The notes beneath the pieces are model-generated. The model searched no databases and had not been told where the DNA came from. It worked only from the letters and a program-made list of their open reading frames with translations. A program made the position numbers and the translations under genes. 64,000 bases of DNA, taken from JAGWRI01 sp963728785. Its GTDB lineage: Bacteria; Gemmatimonadota; Gemmatimonadetes; Gemmatimonadales; Gemmatimonadaceae. The DNA lies in assembly GCA_963728785.1 (NCBI GenBank), contig CAVSKV010000003.1:1-64000 (forward strand), read 5' to 3'. Shown in pieces: positions 7,436 through 16,628 of the stretch (within the stretch, counting starts at the first letter, position 1; the number at the start of each line of letters is the position of its first letter).

Positions 7436-8728
7436 CTATTCTCCCCGCTTGCCGAGCGTGACGCGCAACGCGATGCGCTTTCCGTCGCGCACCACGACGA
7501 CCTGCACCACATCGCCTGGCTTGTGGGCGTACAGCGCGGCCGAATAGCTCTCGAGGTCGGTGACTTCCAGGCCGCCGAATTCCACCACGATGTCACCTGC
7601 CTTGATGCCGCCGGCGTCGGCAGGCCCGCCGGCCGTGACGCCGGTGAGCCGCTCGCCCTTGACGTCGCCAGCTGCCATGTCGGGGATGGACCCGAAGTAC
7701 ACGTCACTGCCAGAACTTGACGCGGCCACGGTGGGCTTCGCCGGCACGCGGAAGAACGTGACGCGGGCCGGCCGGTCCGCGATGTCGCGAATCACGCGCT
7801 CGGCGATGTCCACGACAGTGGCTTCGCCTCCGGCGTTGATCTTGCTCACGACATCGGTGGCGCGGTGGTAGTCGGCGTGGAGATCGGTGAAGAAGTGGAG
7901 CACCGGAATGTTCTTGGCGTAGAACGACGATTGGTCCGACGGGCCGAAGCCATCGCCCTGGCCAAAGATCGTGAGGCGCTCGCGGTTCGCCGTGTCGAGC
8001 AGGGCGGAGAACTCCGTGCCGGTAGCCACGCCGTAGACGATCAGCCGCCGGTTCTTGAGCCGGCCCACCATGTCGAAGTTCACCATGGCGTCCACGCTGT
8101 CGAGCGCCACTGGGCTGTGCTCCACGAAGTACGCAGAGCCGAGCAGCCCTTCCTCCTCGGCGCTGAAGTTGATGAACATGAGCGACCGGCGGGTTGGCGA
8201 GGCGCGGAAGATACGGGCCAGCTCGAGAACGGCCGCGGTGCCCGAGGCGTTGTCATCGGCGCCGTTACGGATGGCGTCCTTGGCCTCGGGGTCGAGCGCG
8301 CCCTCGGTGGAGCGCCCGAGGTGGTCAAAGTGCGCACCGACGACGACGTATTCCTGACGCAGCGCCGGGTCCGTACCGGGAAGCATGGCGATGACGTTCT
8401 GCGTGGGAAGCAGTTCGGGCGATCCGGCGTGCGCCGAAGCGGCGGGTCGGGCGACGAAGGGCTGGAGGTACGACGTCGGCGTCATCGCGGCGAGCCCGAG
8501 GGCTTGATAGCGGCGCGCGATGTAGGCGGCCGCGCTGTCATTGCCCGGCGTGCCGGCCCTCCGGCCCTCAAGCCGGTTGCTGGCGAGATAGGCGATGTCG
8601 GCGAGGATGCGCGCCGAGTCTGGCACGACCACGGGCGCCTGGGCGCTGGATCGTCCGGGGAGGGCGGGTTGGCAGGCGCCGGCAACCGCGACGGCGAATA
8701 ACAGCGAGGAAAGCGAAAGAGTCTTCAT
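7436..8728 (-). CDS. M28-family zinc aminopeptidase lipoprotein with C-terminal PDZ domain
   Basis: The 430-residue product starts with a lipoprotein signal (lipobox AGAC, Cys19), so it is probably anchored in the periplasm. The M28 metal-ligand motifs are present: GAHFDHLG, the bridging Asp in GADDNASGTAAV, the catalytic Glu pair in FSAEEEGLLG and the later FDMVGRL. A PDZ domain fills about residues 345-430 (GGPADAGGIKAGDIVVEFGG). PDZ-tethered M28 peptidases are common exported aminopeptidases that work on short peptides. The ATG at 8728 gives a proper signal peptide; a start at 8782 would not. Confidence 0.9.
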   Translation of the reverse strand: MKTLSLSSLLFAVAVAGACQPALPGRSSAQAPVVVPDSARILADIAYLASNRLEGRRAGTPGNDSAAAYIARRYQALGLAAMTPTSYLQPFVARPAASAHAGSPELLPTQNVIAMLPGTDPALRQEYVVVGAHFDHLGRSTEGALDPEAKDAIRNGADDNASGTAAVLELARIFRASPTRRSLMFINFSAEEEGLLGSAYFVEHSPVALDSVDAMVNFDMVGRLKNRRLIVYGVATGTEFSALLDTANRERLTIFGQGDGFGPSDQSSFYAKNIPVLHFFTDLHADYHRATDVVSKINAGGEATVVDIAERVIRDIADRPARVTFFRVPAKPTVAASSSGSDVYFGSIPDMAAGDVKGERLTGVTAGGPADAGGIKAGDIVVEFGGLEVTDLESYSAALYAHKPGDVVQVVVVRDGKRIALRVTLGKRGE

Positions 8729-8878
8729 GGTGAACTGATTGGAGGGGATAGGGCGAAGTCTAGTCCAGCCTTCGAGGTCCAACCAGTCGGGCTACGGGCC
8801 GAATGCTGGCGGCTGCGCACGGAAAGGGCCTAGTTTTCGTGAATCTCGCCATCTCAACGGGGACCGAAACACCACGTC

Positions 8879-10360
8879 ATGGATCACTCGCCCACCTTCG
8901 CGCGCCTGTTCGCCCGACTCGTCTCGCTGCTGATCCACGACGCAACCAACGTCGACGACCAGAAGATGGCGTTGCGGGCGGCCGTCGCGGTCGGCAAGCA
9001 GGGACCCGTGCGGCTGACCGCGCGCGACGGGGAATTGCTGGCCGACGACGAGCCGATGCCCATGGTGCTCCCGGGCGTGTCCGACGTCGTAGCGCGAATG
9101 GCAGCGGCCGGCCTGAGCGAGATCGTCTTCGAGCCCCGTTCACGCGCGGCGGTGGTTCTCGATCGTGCTCGCGAGTTGGCCGAGGGTCGGACCAGTGGGC
9201 TGGTCGCCGCCGAACCCATGGCGGGGAGCGGACCGCAGGCCAAGCCCGCGCTTCCCCAGGCCGCACGACCGGATCGGGAAGGGGCCTCGGGATTCGAGCC
9301 ACGGGTGCCGGGGTTGGTGTCGGACGCGAGCGATGCGATGTTCTTCCAGTTCTCGGCCATGGGAGCGGTCAAGGATTCTCCGGAGACGTTACTTGCGCGG
9401 CTCGAGACGGTGGCAAATCCGGCTGAAGCCATCCGCTTGCTCGACGATGCTGTCACGCTGGCCGAGACGGTCGCGCGCGAAGGGAATCCGGCGGCGGCGG
9501 CCGACCTCATGTATGGGGTCGTGCAGTGCGAGCGATCGGCGTCCGATCCGGATGTGAAGCGCGCTTGCGTCGTGGCAGTGCGCCGCATGTCCAGGCAAAC
9601 CATGTTGCGTGGGGTTGCGTCGCTGCTGTCGCGGGATCCCGGCCGCCGTGACCACGTGGCGGAAGTGCTGGGGCGAACCGGCCAGGACGGCGCCGAAGCG
9701 CTGATCGACCAGATGACGCAGGCGCGGACGACGGAGGACCGGCGGGCCATGTTCGAGGTGCTGCTGCAGCTCGATGCCGCCGTCCCCGCGGTGATCCACA
9801 TGCTCGGCGACGCACGCTGGTTTGTGGCGCGGAACGCCGCCGACCTGGCGGCGGAGATGAAGGCAGTGGCTGCGGAGAATTCGCTGGTGGGGTTGCTGCA
9901 CCACCCCGAAGCCCGGGTACGCCGGTCGGCGACGAACGCGCTCATGCAACTCAGCACGGAGAGCGCACGACATGCGGTGCGTGCGGCGGTGCGCGATCCG
10001 ACACCTGAGGTGCGAATGCAGGCCGCGTTCGCGATTGCGGCTCACCGCGATCAGAAGACGGCGATCACGCTGATCACGGCGATCGATGAGGAGACCGACA
10101 GCGACGTGCAACTGGCGATCCTGCTGGCACTCGGCCGGGTGGGCACGCTCGAGGCGGTGCAGCGGCTGATTCGCGCAGCCGAGCCTGAACACGGGCCATT
10201 CAAGAAGAAGACGACGGCGTTTCGAGTGGCGGCGGTACAGGCACTGGCCGAGGTGAACTCGGCGGCCGCCCGGGATGCGCTCAATGCGCTGGCGTCGGAC
10301 AAGGACGCTGATGTTCGCGAAGCCGTGGCGCGCGTACGGCCGAAGGACAGACGTGCCTGA
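8879..10360 (+). CDS. HEAT-repeat protein
   Basis: This 493-residue soluble protein has a helical N-terminal region and then, from about residue 220 to the end, a run of HEAT/PBS-lyase-like repeats with the pattern of paired helices and conserved Ala/Val/Arg/Asp positions (LLHHPEARVRRSATNALMQL and AAVRDPTPEVRMQAAFAIAA are clear units). HEAT arrays are protein-binding scaffolds, and no catalytic motif is visible. An Ala/Pro-rich linker at about residues 108-140 separates the two halves. It is transcribed divergently from the M28 gene and convergently with the M42 gene. Confidence 0.8.
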   Translation: MDHSPTFARLFARLVSLLIHDATNVDDQKMALRAAVAVGKQGPVRLTARDGELLADDEPMPMVLPGVSDVVARMAAAGLSEIVFEPRSRAAVVLDRARELAEGRTSGLVAAEPMAGSGPQAKPALPQAARPDREGASGFEPRVPGLVSDASDAMFFQFSAMGAVKDSPETLLARLETVANPAEAIRLLDDAVTLAETVAREGNPAAAADLMYGVVQCERSASDPDVKRACVVAVRRMSRQTMLRGVASLLSRDPGRRDHVAEVLGRTGQDGAEALIDQMTQARTTEDRRAMFEVLLQLDAAVPAVIHMLGDARWFVARNAADLAAEMKAVAAENSLVGLLHHPEARVRRSATNALMQLSTESARHAVRAAVRDPTPEVRMQAAFAIAAHRDQKTAITLITAIDEETDSDVQLAILLALGRVGTLEAVQRLIRAAEPEHGPFKKKTTAFRVAAVQALAEVNSAAARDALNALASDKDADVREAVARVRPKDRRA

Positions 10361-10364
10361 CCGC

Positions 10365-10381
10365 CCGCGCTCAGCGCGCGG
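10365..10381. terminator. Short GC-rich hairpin between convergent genes
   Basis: A 6-bp perfect stem (CCGCGC/GCGCGG, 5-nt loop) sits between the HEAT-repeat gene and the convergent M42 gene and covers the M42 stop codon. No T-run follows on either strand, so it is only a possible bidirectional transcription end. Confidence 0.3.
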
Positions 10382-11441
10382 TGAAGTCCGTCCGATCGTC
10401 CACGCCGCGGCATGCCTCGGCGACGAGAGCTGCGGTGTGGTCTACGTCGGCGAGGCTCACCATCTCGTTGGGGGAATGCATGTAGCGGTTGGGGATCGAG
10501 ACCAATCCTGTGGCTACTCCCTCGCGCGCGAGGTGTATGGCGTCGGCGTTGGTGTGGGTGGCGCGCCCCTCGGCGTGCACGGTATACGGAATGCCGGCCG
10601 CCTTCGCCGTCTCGCGGAGCAACTCGAACACGACGGGCGAGACGAGCGCGCCGCGGACGAGCACCGGCCCGCTCCCGAGCTTGTGATCTCCAATCTCCTT
10701 CTTCTCGAGCCCCGGGTGATCGGTGGCGAAGGTGACGTCCACGGCGATGGCCATGTTCGGCCGGATGGCGTTGGCGGACACCAGCGCGCCGCCGCCGTTC
10801 CCGGAAATCTCCTCCTGCGTCGTCGCGGCGGCGACCACGCGCGCCTTTCCCGGCCGTTCCTTGTAGCGGCGCAACGCTTCGAGCACCGTGAACGCCCCGA
10901 TGCGGTCGTCGATCGACCGCGAAACGATCCGATCGTTGGGGAAGTCCACTGAATGCGAATCGATCACGGCTGCGTCCCCTACGGCGACGCGGGCTTCGGC
11001 CTGAGCGCGGTCCCTGGCCCCGATGTCCACCCAGAAGTCCGTGATCTTGGATGCCTTTTCGCGGTCGGCGGACTTCATGAGATGGATGGGCTTCTTACCC
11101 ACCACGCCCACCACCTCGCCGTCGCTGGAGAGGAACCGGAGCCGCTGGCCGGCGAGTACTTCGGGGTCCCAGCCGCCGATCGGTGAGATATAGAGATAGC
11201 CGTCGTCGTCGATGTATTGCACGATGAGGCCGATCTCGTCGATGTGGCCGTCGAGCATGATCGTCGGTGATCCTTGGGGATTCACTTCGGCGATGCTATT
11301 GCCCGCCACGTCGCTGCGCACGACGTCGGCGAAGGTCTGGGCCTCAGCGCGCCAGACACGGGCGGCGGCGGTCTCGTAGCCCGACGGGCCGGGCGTGTCG
11401 AGCAGCCGCTTGAGAAATGCGATGGAAGACGAGGCAAGCAT
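10371..11441 (-). CDS. M42-family glutamyl/leucyl aminopeptidase (FrvX/TET type)
   Basis: The 356-residue cytoplasmic enzyme has the M42 di-metal motifs: DGHIDEIGLIVQ (first ligands), the bridging Asp in SIDDRIGAFTVLEAL, the catalytic Glu pair in TTQEEISGNGG, VDVTFATDHPG, and the C-terminal His in THTNADAIHLAREG. M42 peptidases assemble into tetrahedral dodecamers that trim peptides after proteolysis. N-terminal DTPGPSGYE also fits. Length is typical. It has no signal peptide, unlike the M28 and M20 enzymes in this window, which are exported. Confidence 0.92.
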   Translation of the reverse strand: MLASSSIAFLKRLLDTPGPSGYETAAARVWRAEAQTFADVVRSDVAGNSIAEVNPQGSPTIMLDGHIDEIGLIVQYIDDDGYLYISPIGGWDPEVLAGQRLRFLSSDGEVVGVVGKKPIHLMKSADREKASKITDFWVDIGARDRAQAEARVAVGDAAVIDSHSVDFPNDRIVSRSIDDRIGAFTVLEALRRYKERPGKARVVAAATTQEEISGNGGGALVSANAIRPNMAIAVDVTFATDHPGLEKKEIGDHKLGSGPVLVRGALVSPVVFELLRETAKAAGIPYTVHAEGRATHTNADAIHLAREGVATGLVSIPNRYMHSPNEMVSLADVDHTAALVAEACRGVDDRTDFTAR

Positions 11442-11554
11442 GGGACGAGGTAGCGAGGGGAACCTTACGACTTCGCGTAACCCAGAATATGGTAGCCAGG
11501 AGGGGTGCCGGGCGGAAGCAGCCGGATCCGACGATCAAGACGGCCCCGGCGCGT

Positions 11555-12031
11555 TCAGTGGCTGCGACGGATTGGGAAGGCGGCAAAGCTCACGATGAGA
11601 ATGGCCAGGCCGGCCCAGTACCAGCGCGCGTCGGCGGTAAGCGTGTAGTACACGATACCGAACCAGGAGAGCATCTGGCCGAGGAGCCACCCGAACAGAC
11701 TCTCGGGAATGCCCAGCGAAGCCCGCCGCCGCCGCGCGAATCGGCTGTTCCAGAAGCGGTGATCCAACATCTGCACGAGGGCGTAGATCCAGGTCATCGC
11801 GCCGACCGCGCGGAGTTTGCCGGCCACTTGCGGCGCCCGCGGTTCGAATCCGATGCTGTAGAGCACCCACACAGCGAGCGCGAAGAACAACGTCAGCCCG
11901 AGCAGGATGGCGCGTATCTGCACCAGCCGGTCAGCCGTGAGCCAGTTATACGCGCCGGCCGGCCCCCGTGCTTCCTGCGCTTGTGTTGCGTGCGCCGGCT
12001 CCATGTGCGAGCCGGATGCGGGTGAACCCAT
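11555..12031 (-). CDS. Four-span integral membrane protein of unknown function
   Basis: The 158-residue protein has a hydrophilic N-terminus of about 30 residues and four predicted membrane helices (around residues 42-62, 75-95, 110-128 and 133-150), ending in a basic tail. I do not recognise the family. An in-frame TTG lies one codon upstream, but the ATG at 12031 is preceded by GGGAG and is preferred. It lies between an M42 peptidase and an amidohydrolase on the same strand; nothing links it functionally to either. Confidence 0.65.
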   Translation of the reverse strand: MGSPASGSHMEPAHATQAQEARGPAGAYNWLTADRLVQIRAILLGLTLFFALAVWVLYSIGFEPRAPQVAGKLRAVGAMTWIYALVQMLDHRFWNSRFARRRRASLGIPESLFGWLLGQMLSWFGIVYYTLTADARWYWAGLAILIVSFAAFPIRRSH

Positions 12032-12061
12032 CAATGCTCCCGTTGCGGCGAACCCCGCGGC

Positions 12062-13738
12062 CTACGGCTTCCGTTGGTAGACCGCCCTGCCACCAATATA
12101 CGTCGCCAGGACATTGGTTCCGACGATGTCCTCGTCGGCCACCGCCATGATGTCGCGGTCCAGGACGACGAAGTCGGCGTACTTGCCGGCGGTAATGGAC
12201 CCCATCACGTGGTCCTGGAATCCGGCGTAGGCCGCCCAGAGCGTCATCGACTCGAGCGCTTCGGTGCGGGTCATCTTCTCCTGCGGCATCCAGCCCCCCG
12301 GGGGCCAGTTGTTGGCGTCCTGCCGCGTGACGGCGGAATGGAAGGTGAGCATGGGGTTCACCTGTTCCACCGGGAAGTCGGTTCCGTTTGGAATGATTAC
12401 GCCGGTGTTGAGCAGCGAGCGCCAGGCGTAGGCGCCATACAATCGTGTCGCCCCGAGTCGCTTGCCTACCCAGTACATGTCACTTGTCGCGTGGGTGGCC
12501 TGCATCGAGGGAATCACGCCCAGCTGGGCGAACCGCGGGATGTCCTCGTAATTCAGGATCTGGGCGTGCTCGATGCGGAACCGGTGATCGGCGGTGGGCA
12601 CCGTATCGAGCGCCGCTTCGTACGCATCGAGGGTGAGCCGGTTTCCGCGGTCGCCGATTGCATGCGTGGCCACCTGGAACCCGTGCTTCAGCGCCTCGAT
12701 GGCCACCTCCCGGATATGGTTGGTGTCAGTGACGACGAGTCCTACGTTGCCGGGATCGTCACTGTACGGCTCGAGCAGCGCCGCGCCGCGGGAACCCATC
12801 GCCCCATCGGCGTACATCTTGATAGCGCGGACCCAGAGGAATCCGCCGTATAGCGCGCTGCGCGGTCCGATGTCGAAATAGTGCTGGATGGCGGATGCGT
12901 TGTCGGAGATGAGCGCGTAGACGCGGAGCGTCATCTGATGGTCGCGGCCCAGTTCCTCATAGGCATCGAGTGCGGCGCGCGATTCACCCGGGTCGTCGAT
13001 CGCCGTGAGTCCCCATCGGTTGGCGTCCTGCATCGCCGCCAGCAGGGCATCCTTCATCTGGTCGTGCGTGGGTGGCGGGATCACGTGCTCGATGAGCCCC
13101 CTGGCATTGTCCACGAAGACCCCGGTCGGATTGCCGGTGGCGTCGCGTACGATGCGCCCGCCGGCGGGATCCTTGGTGGCGGAAGTGACGCCGGCAAGCT
13201 TCATCGCGGCGGCGTTGGCGAGGCCGGCGTGGCCGTCCACTCGCGTGAGGTACACCGGATGGTCGGGAATCGCCCGGTCCAGCACCTCGTGAGTCGGAAA
13301 CCGCGTGTCGCCCCAGCGGTTCTGATCCCATGCACTGCCGGTCACCCATTGTCCGGCCGGTACGGTCTTTGCCCGGGCTGCCACACGGGCGATCACCTCG
13401 TCGTACGACACGGATCCGCGCAGGTCCACCTCCTGCAGCGACTCGCCAAGACCGAGCAGGTGGGCGTGGGCGTCGATCAGCCCGGGCACAACGGTGGCGC
13501 CGTGCAGGTCCAGCACCCGGGTCTCGGGGCCACGCAGGGCGAGCACCTCGCGCTCGGAGCCGGCGAATTCGAACAGGCCGCCCTCGATCGCGAACGCCTG
13601 TACCGTGGGATGATCCTGGTCCACCGTATAAATGCGGGCGTTGATGACGATGAGGTCGGCCTTCGGCAATTGTGCGCCCACCGGGCTGGAGAGTGCGAGG
13701 AGGGCGGAAACGAGAGAGCGACGGCGCATTATGTCCAT
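12062..13738 (-). CDS. Exported amidohydrolase (YtcJ/NfdA-like)
   Basis: The 558-residue protein begins with a signal peptide (MRRRSLVSALLALSSPVGAQ) and is a metal-dependent amidohydrolase of the YtcJ type, enzymes acting on amides such as N-substituted formamides. Visible motifs include LIDAHAHLLGLG (HxH metal site), a metal-binding His in ATHAIGDRGNRL, FRIEHAQI, SMQATHATSDMYW and the metal-ligand Asp in IPNGTDFPVEQVNP. I chose the ATG at 13738; a second ATG three codons later is equally possible, and a much longer frame upstream is spurious. It is divergent from the metalloprotease gene. Confidence 0.88.
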   Translation of the reverse strand: MDIMRRRSLVSALLALSSPVGAQLPKADLIVINARIYTVDQDHPTVQAFAIEGGLFEFAGSEREVLALRGPETRVLDLHGATVVPGLIDAHAHLLGLGESLQEVDLRGSVSYDEVIARVAARAKTVPAGQWVTGSAWDQNRWGDTRFPTHEVLDRAIPDHPVYLTRVDGHAGLANAAAMKLAGVTSATKDPAGGRIVRDATGNPTGVFVDNARGLIEHVIPPPTHDQMKDALLAAMQDANRWGLTAIDDPGESRAALDAYEELGRDHQMTLRVYALISDNASAIQHYFDIGPRSALYGGFLWVRAIKMYADGAMGSRGAALLEPYSDDPGNVGLVVTDTNHIREVAIEALKHGFQVATHAIGDRGNRLTLDAYEAALDTVPTADHRFRIEHAQILNYEDIPRFAQLGVIPSMQATHATSDMYWVGKRLGATRLYGAYAWRSLLNTGVIIPNGTDFPVEQVNPMLTFHSAVTRQDANNWPPGGWMPQEKMTRTEALESMTLWAAYAGFQDHVMGSITAGKYADFVVLDRDIMAVADEDIVGTNVLATYIGGRAVYQRKP

Positions 13739-13985
13739 ATCCTGGATTATTGATGCGGATGAACGTGAGCCGGTGGCCCCGACGCGGCGGCGCCAAGCGT
13801 GATATGGGGACATGTACGCTCGCGGACACCGGCGGCCACGGGACGCCGGGAATATCCGCCCCTCCCGGGCCGGCCGCCAGTCGCGCCTATGCCTGTTGCG
13901 GCGATAGGTTGGGACATCAGGCGAGGCGCATGTCGCCCGCGCCCAGCCGGCCCGCTCACCACTTACCCTCCGCCCTTTCGTGACC

Positions 13986-16448
13986 ATGCGTTCGAACCTC
14001 GTTGCCGCCCTGTTCGGGCTGATCGTCGTGGCGCCAGCTGCTGCGCAGAATCCGCCGCCGCCCGTTCGCAAGCCTGCCGTCGTGGACACGAGCATCGCCG
14101 CCAAGACGGCGGGCTTTGTGAAGCACGACGGGTTCATTCCGGTCTATCTGAACGCATCCACCGGCAAGATCCTGCTCGAGATTCCACGCGATTCGTTCCC
14201 TGCGCTGATGGATGTCATGCAGGCGACGGGGCTCGGGTCCAATCCCATCGGCATCGATCGGGGTGCGGGCGGTCAGAGCGAGATCGTGCAATTCGATCGG
14301 AATGCCGAGCACGTCTTCGTGGTGTTCCAGAACACGCGCTTCCGGGGGGCTGCGAACGATCCGGACCACGAGCGCACGGTGGCCGAAGCTTTCCCGGTGA
14401 GCACTGTGGCGGCGTTGCCGCTGCTGGCCGTGGAAGACGGGCGTCTGCTGGCGGACGCGACCGACTTCTTCCTCCATGACTGGACCAACGTGGCGGCCGC
14501 GCTGCAGCGCAGCCGGCAGGGCGCGTACACCGTGGCCAAGGACCGGTCGTCGATCTACGCGCCGTACACCAACGCGTTTCCGAAGAACACTGAAGTGGAC
14601 GTATCGCTCACGTTCGCGGCCAGCGGCGCGCCGGGTGGCATTGTGAGCAGGATGGCGCCGGACGGCCACGCCTTTACTCTGCGCGACCACATCTCGCTGG
14701 TCGAGTTGCCCGATGACAGCTACCAGCCGCGGGCCTGGGATCCGCGCGTTGGCTACTTTGGCATCACCTTCAACGACTACGCGCAGCCCGTCGATCAGCC
14801 GCTGCAGCAGCGATGGATCGAACGACACCGGCTGGAGCGGGTCAATCCCGACGATCCGAACTCGCCGATCAAGAATCCGATCGTATACTGCGTGGACCGG
14901 GGCATCCCGGAGCCGATCCGGACGGCCACGCTGCAGGGGGTGAAGTGGTGGGAGCAGGCGTTCGACGCGGCGGGGCTGAAGGGAGGGTTCAAGGTGGACC
15001 TCTGCCCCGAAGGCATCGACCCGATGGACATCCGGTACAACGTGCTCGTGTGGGAGAATCGCAACGAGCGGGGGTGGTCGGTGAGCGGTTCGGTGGACGA
15101 CCCGCGGACCGGCGAAGTCCTGAAGGGGATCTCGCGGCTCGACTCGCACCGTGCGCGCACCGACTACAACCTGTACGCGGCGCTGATGGGAGCCGCGCAG
15201 ACGCCGGCCGACACGCACTTCGTACTCGCCCGCGTACGACAGGTGAGTGCGCACGAAATCGGACACACGCTCGGGCTCTCGCACAACTACATCGCATCCA
15301 CGTATGGCCGCGCCTCGGTGATGGACTACCCGGCGCCGCGCATCACGCTGGACAAGAATGGCAACATCGACCTCTCCCAAGCTTACGGCGTCGGGCCCGG
15401 CGATTACGACGTGTGGGCCATTCACTGGGGCTACGGCGTCTTTCCGCGGGGCCAGGAGCAGGATTCGCTCAGGGCGATCGTGGCGGACGGGTTGAAGAAG
15501 GGGTACCTCTTTCTTTCGGATGCCGACGCCCGGCCGGACAACGCCGCCGATCCGCGCGTGAATCTGTGGGACGACCAGTCTACTGCGGCGCAGTTCTTCA
15601 GGAACCAGATGGACGTGCGCCGAGTGGCGATGGCGCGGTTCGGGTTGCGGAACCTGCGACCCGGCGAGCCGCTGACGATGCTGCAGGAACGGCTCGCGCC
15701 TTTGTATTTCTTCCACCGGTTCGCGCTCAACTCGGTGTCCAAGACGATCGGCGGCATGGAGTACGCCGAGACGGTGGTGGGCGACGGACAGCAGGCCACG
15801 CGGCCGATTCCAGGCCCCGAGCAACGCGCGGCGTTGGGCCTGATGCTGTCGGCGCTGCAGCCGTCGTCGCTCGCCATTCCGGACACCGTGCTCACGCTGC
15901 TCACCCCGAACGCCACCGAGGTGTCTCCGCGTGTGGAACTGTTCGGTACGCGCACCGAGCCGGCGTTCGACGAGCTGGGAGCCGCCCGGACCCTCGCCCA
16001 GATGATCGTGGACATGGTGCTGCAACCGGAGCGCGCTGGGCGGTTGGTGGCGTTCGCCACACGCGGCCCCAACATGCTCACGCTCGGCGAAACGATCGAT
16101 TCGCTCGTCGCACGAACGTGGAACGCCTCGATCCCGTCCAGCGGAAAGCTCGCGGCGCTGCAGCGGGTGACCCAGCGCGCCGTCGCCGACCGACTGCTCC
16201 TGCTGGCGGCGGATACCACGGCTGCGGCGGAGGTCCGGGGCATCGCGGAGTTGAAGATCAAGGATCTCCAGCCGCAGGCGATGCGGCGTGCTGCGTCGGG
16301 AAGCTTCGAGGCGCGGGCGCACTGGTACGCAATTGCCGGTGATTTCCAGCGGTGGATCGACCGGCGCGAGCTACCCGAACCGACGCGGGCGCTCGAGGCG
16401 CCGCCCGGAGATCCGTTCGGCATGGGGGATTGGGACCCGTGGAACTGA
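13986..16448 (+). CDS. Exported zinc-dependent metalloprotease (DUF5117/DUF5118/DUF4953 type)
   Basis: The 820-residue protein has a clear signal peptide (MRSNLVAALFGLIVVAPAAA) and the layout of the DUF5117 metalloproteases: a beta-rich N-terminal region (about 30-290) and a metzincin-like catalytic core with HEIGHTLGLSHN (HExxHxxGxxH) near residue 425, followed by a Met-containing turn (ASVMDYPAPR), then a helical C-terminal domain. These are secreted or periplasmic zinc endopeptidases known from Bacteroidota and related phyla. A GTG two codons upstream is possible, but the ATG gives a proper signal sequence. The gene stands alone, with a large inverted repeat just past its stop. Confidence 0.87.
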   Translation: MRSNLVAALFGLIVVAPAAAQNPPPPVRKPAVVDTSIAAKTAGFVKHDGFIPVYLNASTGKILLEIPRDSFPALMDVMQATGLGSNPIGIDRGAGGQSEIVQFDRNAEHVFVVFQNTRFRGAANDPDHERTVAEAFPVSTVAALPLLAVEDGRLLADATDFFLHDWTNVAAALQRSRQGAYTVAKDRSSIYAPYTNAFPKNTEVDVSLTFAASGAPGGIVSRMAPDGHAFTLRDHISLVELPDDSYQPRAWDPRVGYFGITFNDYAQPVDQPLQQRWIERHRLERVNPDDPNSPIKNPIVYCVDRGIPEPIRTATLQGVKWWEQAFDAAGLKGGFKVDLCPEGIDPMDIRYNVLVWENRNERGWSVSGSVDDPRTGEVLKGISRLDSHRARTDYNLYAALMGAAQTPADTHFVLARVRQVSAHEIGHTLGLSHNYIASTYGRASVMDYPAPRITLDKNGNIDLSQAYGVGPGDYDVWAIHWGYGVFPRGQEQDSLRAIVADGLKKGYLFLSDADARPDNAADPRVNLWDDQSTAAQFFRNQMDVRRVAMARFGLRNLRPGEPLTMLQERLAPLYFFHRFALNSVSKTIGGMEYAETVVGDGQQATRPIPGPEQRAALGLMLSALQPSSLAIPDTVLTLLTPNATEVSPRVELFGTRTEPAFDELGAARTLAQMIVDMVLQPERAGRLVAFATRGPNMLTLGETIDSLVARTWNASIPSSGKLAALQRVTQRAVADRLLLLAADTTAAAEVRGIAELKIKDLQPQAMRRAASGSFEARAHWYAIAGDFQRWIDRRELPEPTRALEAPPGDPFGMGDWDPWN

Positions 16449-16471
16449 AACGGCGGCGACTGAGAACTGCG

Positions 16472-16503
16472 CGCTGAGAGCCGTTGGCTTACGGCTCTCA
16501 GCG
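16472..16503. repeat. Perfect 13-bp inverted repeat (6-nt loop) after the metalloprotease gene
   Basis: CGCTGAGAGCCGT and its exact complement flank the loop TGGCTT, 23 bp after the metalloprotease stop. The stem is strong, but no T-run follows on the plus strand, so it may be a Rho-type 3' end, an mRNA-stabilising hairpin or a dispersed palindromic element. Confidence 0.7.
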
Positions 16504-16628
16504 TGCCGTCAGCAGTTTCCGCTGTTTCACGTCGTCGATTCTCCCCTCCCGTTCCGTATCGCGACCGTCTATCTCTCAATTCCGGCGCGGGCCGGGCCGG
16601 ATTCCAGGAACCACTCCGGAGGGGCAGG

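Noticed and set aside
7411..7707. N-terminal extension of the deacetylase frame
   Set aside because: It overlaps the PDZ domain of the M28 peptidase on the same strand in another frame; the family start fits the GTG at 7410.
11836..11848. GGTTCGAATCC T-loop-like sequence, possible tRNA
   Set aside because: No acceptor or anticodon stem can be drawn around it, and it encodes part of a membrane protein on the minus strand.
13956..16322. 788-codon open frame on the minus strand
   Set aside because: It is opposite the zinc metalloprotease gene with its HExxHxxGxxH motif; the antisense product has no recognisable domain and an Arg/His-rich composition.
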